Origin: a virus
Length of the DNA stretch: 64,000 bases
Virus record (IMG/VR): IMGVR_UViG_3300027659_000011
Coordinates: 1-64,000 of that record
Direction: 5' to 3' (one strand)
The notes beneath the pieces were generated by a model that was not told the origin of the DNA, did no database searches, and was given only the letters and a program-made list of their open reading frames with translations. Position numbers and translations under genes: made by a program. Positions 27,687 through 36,105 of the stretch are shown here, piece after piece. Each line of letters begins with the position of its first letter. Position 1 is the stretch's first letter.

Positions 27687-27697
27687 GGTAACAAAAT

Positions 27698-28888
27698 ATG
27701 GCATGGTATAATAATCTAGGTAGCTGGGTTAGAGAAAAGCTAAACCCCGCACAAGAAATTATTCGAAGAGAACAAGGCGTAAACATTGGCTCAGCAGCTG
27801 CTTTCAGCTACAGAGTTGCCTTTCAAAAACTAGAAGCAGTTAATAGAGGTACTAGCATGTTAGTTAGTGCTTGCGCTAGTTTAGATTATGATGTTAAGAA
27901 CAAACTAAGCACTGATGTAGTATCAGGAATTAGACAAAAGACACTATTAAATTTATTAAATTACAACCCTAACCCATTTCAGTCAGCTCAAGAATTTAGA
28001 ACAGCTATATTTTCAGATTTAGTTCTTGATGGTAATATATTTATGTATTATGATGGAGCACACCTCTATCACTTACCAGCTACTAATGTACAGATACAAC
28101 CAGACGAAAAAACCTTTATAAAAAGTTATACTTATAATAATTCTATAACTTTTAAACCAACAGAAATTATACATATTAAAGACTTAAATAGTGAGTCCAT
28201 ATATCGTGGATCTAGTAGATTAGAGTCTTGCTCTAGATCTATGCAGATTATGTATAAAATGCAAAATTTCCAAGACTCCTTTTTTGAAAATGGAGCAATA
28301 CCAGGAATAGTGCTAACAAGTGAAAATACACTTAGTGCACAAGCAAAAGAGAAAACTATACAAAACTGGACTGCAAAATATAATCCAAAAAATGGGGCCA
28401 AGCGTCCTATGATTCTGGATAGTGGACTAAAACCTTCTAATCTATTAAACACTAGTTTCCAAGAAATGGATTTTGATACTTCTATTAAGTCTCATGATTC
28501 AAAAATCTTAAAAGCAATCGGAGTCCCTCCTATTCTTTTAGACGGTGGAAATAACGCAAATATATCGCCCAATTTAAGATTATTTTACTTAGAAACAGTT
28601 ATGCCTGCAATACGTAGGTACACTTCTGCCCTAGAAAGATACTTCGGCTACGATATAGATGCAATAACGTCTAATGTTAGCAGTTTACAGCCAGAATTAA
28701 AAGACATAGCAACCTACCACTCCACATTAGTTAATGCAGGAATACTGACACCTAATGAGGCTCGTGTAGAATTACGCTACGATAAGATTGCAGGTATGGA
28801 CGAGATTAGAATCCCAGCTAATATAGCAGGTTCTGCGGTCGATCCTTCGCAAGGTGGGGCCCCTACTAAAGACAGTATGGGCAATTAA
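27698..28888 (+). CDS. HK97-type portal protein
   Basis: A 396-residue portal that forms the dodecameric DNA gate at one capsid vertex. Recognisable blocks are LLNYNPNPFQSAQEFRTAIF, LVLDGNIFMYYDG, IIHIKDLNSESIYRGSSRLE and LKAIGVPPILLDGGNN, all typical of the HK97/phi-like portal family. The C-terminal 40 residues are low-complexity. Followed at 11 bases by the protease-capsid fusion. Confidence 0.9.
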   Translation: MAWYNNLGSWVREKLNPAQEIIRREQGVNIGSAAAFSYRVAFQKLEAVNRGTSMLVSACASLDYDVKNKLSTDVVSGIRQKTLLNLLNYNPNPFQSAQEFRTAIFSDLVLDGNIFMYYDGAHLYHLPATNVQIQPDEKTFIKSYTYNNSITFKPTEIIHIKDLNSESIYRGSSRLESCSRSMQIMYKMQNFQDSFFENGAIPGIVLTSENTLSAQAKEKTIQNWTAKYNPKNGAKRPMILDSGLKPSNLLNTSFQEMDFDTSIKSHDSKILKAIGVPPILLDGGNNANISPNLRLFYLETVMPAIRRYTSALERYFGYDIDAITSNVSSLQPELKDIATYHSTLVNAGILTPNEARVELRYDKIAGMDEIRIPANIAGSAVDPSQGGAPTKDSMGN

Positions 28889-28899
28889 TAAGGAGTCAT

Positions 28900-30879
28900 A
28901 TGGATAAAAATAAAGTATTATATGTAAATAGTACTTTTACTAAAGCTGCTCCTGCAAACAATGAACCAGCGGATTCTATTTATATTGAAGGGTATGCAAG
29001 TACCACAGATGTAGATAGGCAAGGGGATATAGTTCCTGCCAGCGTTTGGGAAGCAGGACTTAAAAATTACCTCAGAAATCCTATCATATTAGCACAGCAT
29101 GATCATGACGATCCTGTTGGACGTATGGTACAACATAGGATTGATGGCAGTGGTTTATGGATTAAAGCTAGAATTTCAGCGGCAGCTGAAATTTATAATT
29201 TAGTAAAAGATGGGGTTTTAACCGCATTTAGCGTTGGATTCAGAGTACTCGATGCTGAATATAATGCTGCAACCGAGTTATTTGTTATCAAGAAACTAGA
29301 ACTAGTGGAAATTTCCGTAGTTTCAGTACCTGCTAATCAAAATACTCTATTTAGTTTGTCTAAGGCATTTAACGATGCTGATGAGTATAATCAATTTAAA
29401 TCGCAGTTTGCACCCAAAAGCGAATCAGCTAAAGGGCTAGAATCCTCAACGGAAGCAAACGGCATATCACAAAAGGAATGGAAAATGAATCCAGAAGAAA
29501 TCAAACAAATGGTTGCAGACGCAGCTAGAGCCGCAGTTGAACAAACAACTAAAGCAATGCAAGATGCAGCATCAGCTCAAGCCGAAACTGAGCGCTCAAA
29601 AGCAGCTGAAGAAGCCTCCCTAGAAGCACGTATTAACGCCCGCGTTAAGTCAGCCCTAGAAGCCGCTACTCCAGCAGTAGTTCAATCCGGCGAGTCAGGT
29701 GCAGAGCGCCTATTAGCTGAAGTTGAAAAACGTTTCGAAGAGCAGTCACAAACAACAAAGCAAGTATTAGACAGCCTACAATCAGCTCTAGCTGAAAAGT
29801 CTGCCGAAATCGCAGCTATCCAAAAGTCAAAAATGGCTTTCTCAGATAAGTCTGGTGCTGACGGTGTTACTTACCAAGAAAAAGAGCAAGCAGTTATGCT
29901 TTCTACTATTATGGGTAAGTCACTGGACCAAACTAAGTATGGACGCGCACTACTAGAGAAGTCTAGTGTAGCTCACGTTCCAGGTGCTACACCATGGGAA
30001 AATGAAGTACAATTAACAATGGAAGATGCACTACGTCGTAGACTAGTTATCGCTCCTATGTTCCGTCAAATCCCAATGAAAACCAATGTATTAAGTATCC
30101 CTGTAAATCCTGAAGTTGGATCTGCAAGCTGGGTTACAACATTCAGTGGTGGAACTGCCCTAGAATCAGGTTCTGGCGGATCAGCGGTTGCTCACAAGCT
30201 AGCTGAAGTTACTCTAAATGCCTACAAAGTAGCGACAAAAGAGTATGTTGGATACGAAGAAGAAGAAGATTCTTTATTAATTCTTCTACCTATGATTCGT
30301 GATGCTATGGTTCGTCGTTGCGCTAAAGCAATCGATGGTGCCCTACTAACAGGTGACGGATCTACAGTACCTATCAGTGGCTTATCAAACCGTGCAGGTA
30401 CTTCAGGTACTAATGCAGCCCTACTACAAACAGCTGCCAATGGTGCTGTAAGTATTGCTAAACTACGTGGACTACGTGCTCAATTAGGCAACTATGGTAT
30501 CGATCCAGCTGACGTAGCATACATCGTTAATAACGATACATACTACGATCTATTAGAAGATACAACATTCATGACAATGGAAAAAGTTGGTCCTTTAGCT
30601 ACTGTTATCACTGGTCAAGTTGGTATGATTGCTGGTTCCCCAGTTATCGCCACAGGAGAACTAGCTGCCAAAGCTACTGGTGCTGTCACTGCATTGACTA
30701 ACATTGCTGCTCTTGCAGTTTATGTTCCTAACTTCTTAGTCGGTGCTCAACGCGGTCTACGCATTGACACACAAGAGTTAGCAGCTGAACAAGCCCGTGT
30801 AATGGTTGCTTCTATGCGCGTTGGAATGGCTCAAATTACAGCCAGCCAAGGTGTTAAAGCCCTTCGTTGGACAGCTTAA
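28900..30879 (+). CDS. Prohead protease fused to HK97-fold major capsid protein
   Basis: A 659-residue fusion. Residues about 25-155 are an S78/U35 prohead protease: GYASTTDVDRQGDIV, catalytic His67 in AQHDHDDPVG, Ser111 in TAFSVGF, Glu137 in KLELVEISVVSVP. Residues about 196-330 are an Ala/Glu-rich coiled coil like the HK97 delta (scaffold) domain. Residues about 335-659 are the capsid fold (WENEVQLTMEDALRRRLVIA, SWVTTFSGGTALESG, AEQARVMVASMRVG). An AAGGAG site precedes the first ATG. An internal ATG with its own good site occurs at 29485. Confidence 0.9.
   Translation: MDKNKVLYVNSTFTKAAPANNEPADSIYIEGYASTTDVDRQGDIVPASVWEAGLKNYLRNPIILAQHDHDDPVGRMVQHRIDGSGLWIKARISAAAEIYNLVKDGVLTAFSVGFRVLDAEYNAATELFVIKKLELVEISVVSVPANQNTLFSLSKAFNDADEYNQFKSQFAPKSESAKGLESSTEANGISQKEWKMNPEEIKQMVADAARAAVEQTTKAMQDAASAQAETERSKAAEEASLEARINARVKSALEAATPAVVQSGESGAERLLAEVEKRFEEQSQTTKQVLDSLQSALAEKSAEIAAIQKSKMAFSDKSGADGVTYQEKEQAVMLSTIMGKSLDQTKYGRALLEKSSVAHVPGATPWENEVQLTMEDALRRRLVIAPMFRQIPMKTNVLSIPVNPEVGSASWVTTFSGGTALESGSGGSAVAHKLAEVTLNAYKVATKEYVGYEEEEDSLLILLPMIRDAMVRRCAKAIDGALLTGDGSTVPISGLSNRAGTSGTNAALLQTAANGAVSIAKLRGLRAQLGNYGIDPADVAYIVNNDTYYDLLEDTTFMTMEKVGPLATVITGQVGMIAGSPVIATGELAAKATGAVTALTNIAALAVYVPNFLVGAQRGLRIDTQELAAEQARVMVASMRVGMAQITASQGVKALRWTA
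29472..29487 (+). promoter_or_regulatory. Internal ribosome binding site and start codon in the capsid fusion
   Basis: AAAAGGA, seven bases, then ATG in frame at residue 196. Initiation here would give a 464-residue protein beginning MNPEEIKQMVADAARAAVEQ, which is how free HK97-like capsid proteins normally begin. Confidence 0.6.
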
Positions 30880-30889
30880 TTTATTAAGC

Positions 30890-30915
30890 AAGACAGGACT
30901 CAGGTCCTGTCTTTT
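30890..30915 (+). terminator. Terminator after the capsid gene
   Basis: AAGACAGGAC pairs with GTCCTGTCTT around a four-base loop, followed by TT. A second inverted repeat (ACATAT and ATATGT) lies just downstream. Probably partial, since the neck genes follow without a clear promoter. Confidence 0.7.
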
Positions 30916-30960
30916 ACATATCTTGCTAGTCAGGATATGTAAAAGACAAAAGGAAATATT

Positions 30961-31527
30961 ATGGCCAATCTAGTAACCAAAGCAGAATATAAAGCTTATG
31001 CTGGTATATCTAGTACTACGCAAGATAATTTAATTGACTTCTTAATTCCAAAAATATCTGATGCTGTAAGAGGCTTCTGCAGAAATCCACTAATAGATAC
31101 CCAAGAGAGTGTCATAGAAATATTTGATGGAGGTAATCCAGTATTAGTACCCTCTAGCGGACCAGTAGGAGCAATTGCTTCTGTACAGTACTCCACTGAC
31201 TACGGCAAAATATATACAGACATGGTTCAATATATAGACTGGATCTATGTACAAAAAGAACAAGTAATAAAATGTGTATATAGCGACGTATTTCAGCTTA
31301 GACCAGCAGGTTATAGAGTAACTTATACAGCCGGATATGATGGATGCCCTGAAGGATTAAAGCTAGGAGTACTAGAGTTTATTAACTACTATATGCGACA
31401 TGAAAGTACAGTTCACTCAAATTCAGCCCCTGGCGGTAGTGGTGGACAAATAGAATATATAATGCACAGTAAACTACCAGCAGCAATACAGCGTATCTTT
31501 GACCAGTATGCGTTAACGGTAAATTAA
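30961..31527 (+). CDS. Head-tail connector (adaptor) protein
   Basis: A 188-residue protein of the gp6/Ad1 type that forms a ring below the portal: helical N-terminus (TKAEYKAYAGISSTTQDNLI, then DFLIPKISDAVRGFC), a beta-rich core and a VTYTAGYDGCPEGLKLGVLE block typical of the family. A glycine-serine-rich loop (SAPGGSGGQ) precedes a C-terminal helix. Starts 12 bases after AAGGAA. Confidence 0.8.
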   Translation: MANLVTKAEYKAYAGISSTTQDNLIDFLIPKISDAVRGFCRNPLIDTQESVIEIFDGGNPVLVPSSGPVGAIASVQYSTDYGKIYTDMVQYIDWIYVQKEQVIKCVYSDVFQLRPAGYRVTYTAGYDGCPEGLKLGVLEFINYYMRHESTVHSNSAPGGSGGQIEYIMHSKLPAAIQRIFDQYALTVN

Positions 31528-31528
31528 T

Positions 31529-33133
31529 ATGTCAATAGCGGAATTTAGTCAAACTCTAAGAGATAGAATTTTTAGTAAGTTTAATCAGATTAAAACAAGA
31601 AATTTAAGAGACGACTATTCTAAATTAGTAGAATCTGAAAAATTTCGTAAAAAGTATGAAGCCGCTAAATTAGGTGCCTCTTCAGTAATTACTGAAGGCT
31701 CTTTAAATAAGTTAATAAGTGATTTAAATAAAGATATAGAAAACGATACTTTAAGATCAGCTACACAAAAATTCTTAAAAAGCATATCTTTACCAAGATT
31801 TATAAACTATATACAAAGCACTACTTATTATGATAAACTAGTGACAAGAATTCCAGGAGAATTTAGGCTAGAAGCAGTACCGCAAGATACCTTACGCAAA
31901 TTATTTATAGAGTATATAGAAATAGAGTTAAGCACTTTTGGATTACCTCATGCAACTGAGGTAGCAGTATATGAACATATTAATCATCATATACAGTCAG
32001 GACATTTAGCAGGAGTTTTCTCCCTACGTCTTAAAGAAGCACTATTTTTAAATGTAACAGATACAGGCACAGGATATAGAGATTTTAAGCTAGATCTAGG
32101 CGAGGGAGTCGATAAAACCTCTATAGATACCTTAGAAAGAATAATGAAAGTAGTACTAGATGCAGACTACTTAACCAGTAATATTGTAGACAGAGAGAGT
32201 ATATTTGCAAGGGCAACTAAAACTGTCTTAGGTAATAGACCTCACTTAGAAGTAGAACTACAGTATAAAAGAGATAATGAAGAAGCCGGTAAATTACTGG
32301 CAACTACTGGTAAATATTTAAATGATTTAATTAAAACTATATCTTCAAAAACTGGAAGATCAGATAAAGATGCTACTGATAGTTTTAAAAAACTAATAAT
32401 TAGCTTAAAACCTTTAACTGAAGTAGTTATAGCTAAAGCAGCAGAACTACAAAGTACACCTTCTAGCAGAGATTTAGCTAATTTAATAGCTGGAGACGCA
32501 AGAGCCTTAAATCAGTTAGCAAGCTCTTTAGTAAATACTAAAGGATCGCCTTCTTTAAAAGAATCAATTAGTAAAAATATAGCAAGTATAATAAAAACTG
32601 GAAAAACTTTAGAAGCAGTTACTACAAAAGTAACTGAAAAAGTATCAAAGACCAGTAAAGATAAAGACGTTGAAGCTTTAAATAAAACTTTTAAACAAGT
32701 AGGTAAAGCACTTAAGCAAGTACATGCTCAAATAAGTAAGCATAATAAAATATCTGGAACTAAAGCAGTATCAGCTACACAGCCATCTGCTGCACTACAG
32801 CGTATGCCTTCTATGACCTCTTTGCAGGCATATATTAACGAGAATTTACAAAGTGTAATTTCAGCTAATATGGGTGGAGGCACAGAGCATAGTATTTTAA
32901 ATTATCGTACAGGAAGATTTGCTGAATCTGCTAAAGTAACAGCAGTTTCACAAAGTAGACAAGGTTTAATAACTGCTTTTTACACTTATATGAAAAATCC
33001 ATATCAGACTTTTGAACCTGGATTTAAACAAGGTAGCCCTGCATCAAGAAATCCAAAATTGCTTATTTCTAAGTCAATTAGAGAAATTGTAGCAAATAAG
33101 GTAAGTAATAACTTTAGGGCACAAGCACTATGA
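31529..33133 (+). CDS. Probable neck protein with long N-terminal extension
   Basis: A 534-residue protein between adaptor and tail terminator, where the HK97 gp10-like neck protein (Ne1) is expected. The last 110 residues (SILNYRTGRFAESAKVTAVS, then FYTYMKNPYQTFEPGFKQ) look like that domain. The first 400 residues are mostly charged alpha-helix without recognised family, making the protein much longer than usual neck proteins (about 130-200). The extension may be an additional structural element. Function from position. Confidence 0.6.
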   Translation: MSIAEFSQTLRDRIFSKFNQIKTRNLRDDYSKLVESEKFRKKYEAAKLGASSVITEGSLNKLISDLNKDIENDTLRSATQKFLKSISLPRFINYIQSTTYYDKLVTRIPGEFRLEAVPQDTLRKLFIEYIEIELSTFGLPHATEVAVYEHINHHIQSGHLAGVFSLRLKEALFLNVTDTGTGYRDFKLDLGEGVDKTSIDTLERIMKVVLDADYLTSNIVDRESIFARATKTVLGNRPHLEVELQYKRDNEEAGKLLATTGKYLNDLIKTISSKTGRSDKDATDSFKKLIISLKPLTEVVIAKAAELQSTPSSRDLANLIAGDARALNQLASSLVNTKGSPSLKESISKNIASIIKTGKTLEAVTTKVTEKVSKTSKDKDVEALNKTFKQVGKALKQVHAQISKHNKISGTKAVSATQPSAALQRMPSMTSLQAYINENLQSVISANMGGGTEHSILNYRTGRFAESAKVTAVSQSRQGLITAFYTYMKNPYQTFEPGFKQGSPASRNPKLLISKSIREIVANKVSNNFRAQAL

Positions 33134-33573
33134 CTCGTAGAACATCTATTGTAAAAGCAATTGCTGAAAAAATGCAAGTGCAATTAAACGGGATTACCTA
33201 TCCATCAAATGTATATGGTAATGCCTATCCCTCACTAAAATTTTGGGATGAAGTAAATGATTTTCCTTGTGTATATATGAGTCCTGGCACTGAAATTCGT
33301 CAATACGAACTTTCAGCATTTGCTTGGGGCTTAATGAATGTAAGCATAAAGGTTTATGCCCGTGGAGAAGATGCTCAGCTACAACTCGAGCAGTTGTTAG
33401 AAGATATTGAGAAACTACTAGAAAATAACAAAAATCTAGTATACGACGCCACAAAAAATCTGATAACTACTGAATTCTTAGTAGTATCTATAACAACAGA
33501 TGAGGGACTTCTAAAACCTTATGCTGTCGGAGAAATTAACATACAAGTACGTTATCAAGTTATGTATGTATAA
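33130..33573 (+). CDS. Tail terminator protein
   Basis: A 147-residue protein of gpU/Tc1 type. The fold pattern is visible: N-terminal helix, DFPCVYMSPGTEIRQYELSA, KVYARGEDAQLQLEQLLEDI and a final beta strand GEINIQVRYQVMYV. These proteins cap the tail tube and join it to the head. Its position directly before the tube gene supports the call. Start overlaps the previous stop. Confidence 0.75.
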   Translation: MTRRTSIVKAIAEKMQVQLNGITYPSNVYGNAYPSLKFWDEVNDFPCVYMSPGTEIRQYELSAFAWGLMNVSIKVYARGEDAQLQLEQLLEDIEKLLENNKNLVYDATKNLITTEFLVVSITTDEGLLKPYAVGEINIQVRYQVMYV

Positions 33574-33674
33574 GTAGCCATAAGGCTATTAACAAATCGT
33601 ATCCTAACGCACCAATCACAGATAAATATCTAGTAATGTGTCCGCAGGATGCACAAAATTAAAGGAATTAGATA

Positions 33675-35099
33675 ATGGCAGCAACATTTAATCTAGTAAG
33701 AAATAGTAGAGTATTCTACACTACTAATGTAAACGCAAATACCGGCGTAGTAGCCGCTAGCGGTTTTACTACTGGAAATACACTAGAACTTCAAGTTTTA
33801 GATGGATTTACTTTTGGTCAAACTTCAAACGCAGACACAATCACAATTTCTGAAGCAGGTGCTACACCTACTCGAGGTCAGCGATCTTTCAACACAAGTT
33901 TAGGTCAAGCGGACTTCTCGTTCTCCACCTATATTAGACCTTCTAAGGCCGGTACTGTAGGCTCCGTTGTAAAATGCGAAGAGTCAGTACTATGGAATTC
34001 CTTACTTGGTTCTGTAGCTATCGGTGCATCAAATGCTATTGGAGTTGATTATACAGCTGCTTTAACAACACCTACTGCTGTTGGTTATACGGGCGGTACT
34101 CTAACAGTTACTGGCGCCACTGGCGACTTAGTAGTTGGTGAAACAGTTATGATGACTGGTCACGCAACAGCAGACCATAATACTGCTATTCGGATTACTG
34201 CAGTTACTGCAGGTACTAGCTGGGAAGGTCAGTGGTTATCAAACCCTGCTACACCAAGCACAACAGCTGCAGACTATGACAATGTAATCTTACGCAGAAC
34301 AGCTTGGAATGAACAAGGTACTGCTTACGCAGAAGTTACAACCTCTTTAAGTAACAAAAATCAACTAGTTAAGTTTGGTATGATTATGGTAGTTGATTCA
34401 ATTACTTATGTAATTGATAACTGCTGTTTAAATCAAGCCGACATTCAATTTGGTTTAGATGGTATTGCAATGGTAGCTTGGACAGGTATGGGAACAGCCC
34501 TACGTCAAGTTGCAACAACAGCTGCATTTGCCACTACTACACCATTTGCAATTACTGGTGGACTAACTGGTAACTACACATACAAAAATACTACTGCTGA
34601 TTTTATTACTAATAAGCTAAGTACTGTTACCCTAAAAACAGGTATCAAAGGTTCTGGAACCGCATACAATCTAGCCTTAACAGGTGGACAAGTAACAATT
34701 AACAATAATGTTACATATGTAACACCTGCTAACCTTGGCGTTGTTAATCAACCAGTAGGATACTACACAGGTACTCGTGCTATTTCAGGTAATGTAACAG
34801 CCTACTTACGTACAGGTACTACTAATACTGCAGGATTACTTAATACGTTACTAGCAGCATCTTCTACATCTGCTGGAATTGAGCCACAGTATCAACTTAT
34901 TGTATATGTAGGCGGAGCTTCTGCTACTACACGTGTTGAACTTGAAATGCCAATGGCGTTTGTACAGATTCCAACAATTGATGCTCAAGCAGTTCTATCA
35001 ACCACAATTAACTTTACTGCTGAAGGTCATATCAATGACGCAAGCGGTATTGATATCGAAAATACTAATGAACTAGAAGTTCGTTATTTCCGCGCTTAA
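33675..35099 (+). CDS. Major tail tube protein
   Basis: A 474-residue beta-rich protein located between tail terminator and chaperone genes, where the tube protein lies in siphophages. N-terminal MAATFNLVRNSRVFYTTNVN and LEMPMAFVQIPTIDAQAVLS near the C-terminus match tube-like features. About residues 130-205 (GGTLTVTGATGDLVVGETVM and on) look like an inserted surface domain, making it longer than typical tubes (200-250). A strong terminator follows, consistent with high expression. Confidence 0.75.
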   Translation: MAATFNLVRNSRVFYTTNVNANTGVVAASGFTTGNTLELQVLDGFTFGQTSNADTITISEAGATPTRGQRSFNTSLGQADFSFSTYIRPSKAGTVGSVVKCEESVLWNSLLGSVAIGASNAIGVDYTAALTTPTAVGYTGGTLTVTGATGDLVVGETVMMTGHATADHNTAIRITAVTAGTSWEGQWLSNPATPSTTAADYDNVILRRTAWNEQGTAYAEVTTSLSNKNQLVKFGMIMVVDSITYVIDNCCLNQADIQFGLDGIAMVAWTGMGTALRQVATTAAFATTTPFAITGGLTGNYTYKNTTADFITNKLSTVTLKTGIKGSGTAYNLALTGGQVTINNNVTYVTPANLGVVNQPVGYYTGTRAISGNVTAYLRTGTTNTAGLLNTLLAASSTSAGIEPQYQLIVYVGGASATTRVELEMPMAFVQIPTIDAQAVLSTTINFTAEGHINDASGIDIENTNELEVRYFRA

Positions 35100-35110
35100 G
35101 CGGTTTTTAC

Positions 35111-35142
35111 AGGTGCCGGCTTGATCATCGGCACCTCTTTTT
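35111..35142 (+). terminator. Terminator after the tail tube gene
   Basis: AGGTGCCG pairs with CGGCACCT, followed by five T. Confidence 0.85.
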
Positions 35143-35169
35143 AGTGTTATTATAATAGGAAAAAAATCA

Positions 35170-35601
35170 ATGTCAACAGCAGCACCTGCTCTATCATTAA
35201 AATCATTACTAGTACCCAGTAAAACAGTCGAAGTAGACTATCCTGGACTTAATGGATTCAAAGTCAATGTAGTATTTTTATCAAGAGAAAAACTTGTTGA
35301 AATTCGAAAGAAAGCAACAAAGACAGCTTGGAAAAATCGTCAAGCGACTGATGAACTAGACGATAAGTTGTTTCTACAACTTTACGTAAATGCTTGTATC
35401 AAAGGCTGGAAAGGCCTAAAACTAAGTTATCTTGAGCAACTAGCTCCAGTAGACTTAGCAGGACAAGATCTAGAAAGCGAACTGCCCTACGATCAAGATA
35501 ATGCCCTATTCTTAATGCAGAGTTCTGCAAATTTTGACGCCTTTATTTCGGAAACTGTTAGCGAGCTAGCAAATTTCACGAAGACCAGTACATCGAGTTA
35601 A
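35170..35601 (+). CDS. Tail assembly chaperone, upstream frame (gpG-like)
   Basis: A 143-residue protein equivalent to lambda gpG, which coats the tape measure before tube polymerisation. It is beta-rich at the start (TVEVDYPGLNGFKVNVVFLS) and helical later (ATDELDDKLFLQLYVNACIK). Near its end, A AAT TTC (35571-35577) is a canonical -1 slippery heptamer in the correct register. From there the -1 frame stays open into the next gene. So two products are expected: this 143-residue one and a 265-residue fusion. Confidence 0.8.
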   Translation: MSTAAPALSLKSLLVPSKTVEVDYPGLNGFKVNVVFLSREKLVEIRKKATKTAWKNRQATDELDDKLFLQLYVNACIKGWKGLKLSYLEQLAPVDLAGQDLESELPYDQDNALFLMQSSANFDAFISETVSELANFTKTSTSS

Positions 35602-35966
35602 ATAAGTTACTAAAATCTTACTTTGATAATAGCAGTCTTAAAATGACAAAAGAAGCATATTTTGAAATGTGCGAGGCACTTGGTAGTGAGCCTGAAGAGT
35701 CTGAGATCCCAGTGGATTTTGCAGATTTACCAGACGAAGTACAATATGCATTTGGAGTTTACGGTAAGTTACGAGATGAGTGGGATGGGTTCAATGGAGT
35801 GTATCTTGGAAAAAATTTCACAGGTATACTTGATATATTTAATATATTAGATGTGCCGGTCGAAAATAAACGCGGATTATTTGAGTTAATATCAATTATT
35901 GATATTCATAGGTCTAATGCAATAGCACAGAACAAAGAAGCTAAAAAGTCAGAGCAATCAAAATGA
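35562..35966 (+). CDS. Tail assembly chaperone, frameshifted part (gpT-like)
   Basis: Open in the -1 frame from 35562; an ATG occurs only at 35643. The residues read before that ATG (HEDQYIELNKLLKSYFDNSS) join smoothly to MTKEAYFEMCEALGSEPEES, the recognisable start of the conserved part in related phages. This shows that translation enters by frameshifting rather than at the ATG. After slippage at AAATTTC the fusion has 136 + 129 residues. The tape measure gene follows after a terminator and promoter. Confidence 0.75.
   Translation, partial: RASKFHEDQYIELNKLLKSYFDNSSLKMTKEAYFEMCEALGSEPEESEIPVDFADLPDEVQYAFGVYGKLRDEWDGFNGVYLGKNFTGILDIFNILDVPVENKRGLFELISIIDIHRSNAIAQNKEAKKSEQSK
35571..35577 (+). 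promoter_or_regulatory. Programmed -1 frameshift site
   Basis: A AAT TTC: the zero-frame codons AAT and TTC re-pair as AAA and TTT after slipping. It fits X XXY YYZ exactly and lies inside the only window where both frames are open (35562-35598). Confidence 0.75.
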
Positions 35967-35967
35967 G

Positions 35968-36001
35968 AAACCCCTATACTGAAAGGTATAGGGGTTTTTT
36001 T
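35968..36001 (+). terminator. Terminator before the tape measure gene
   Basis: AAACCCCTATAC pairs with GTATAGGGGTTT around a six-base loop, followed by a run of T. Confidence 0.9.
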
Positions 36002-36023
36002 ATGAGTTAAAAAAATTTGCTTA

Positions 36024-36052
36024 TTGACTTCTGCGTGCTCGCGTGCTATAAT
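36024..36052 (+). promoter_or_regulatory. Promoter of the tape measure gene
   Basis: TTGACT, a 17-base spacer ending TGc, then TATAAT, about 50 bases before the start codon. Confidence 0.85.
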
Positions 36053-36105
36053 GTGGAGGATGAAATAATATTACATTGTTTTAAAAGATGTTTATTGGAG
36101 GCCGC

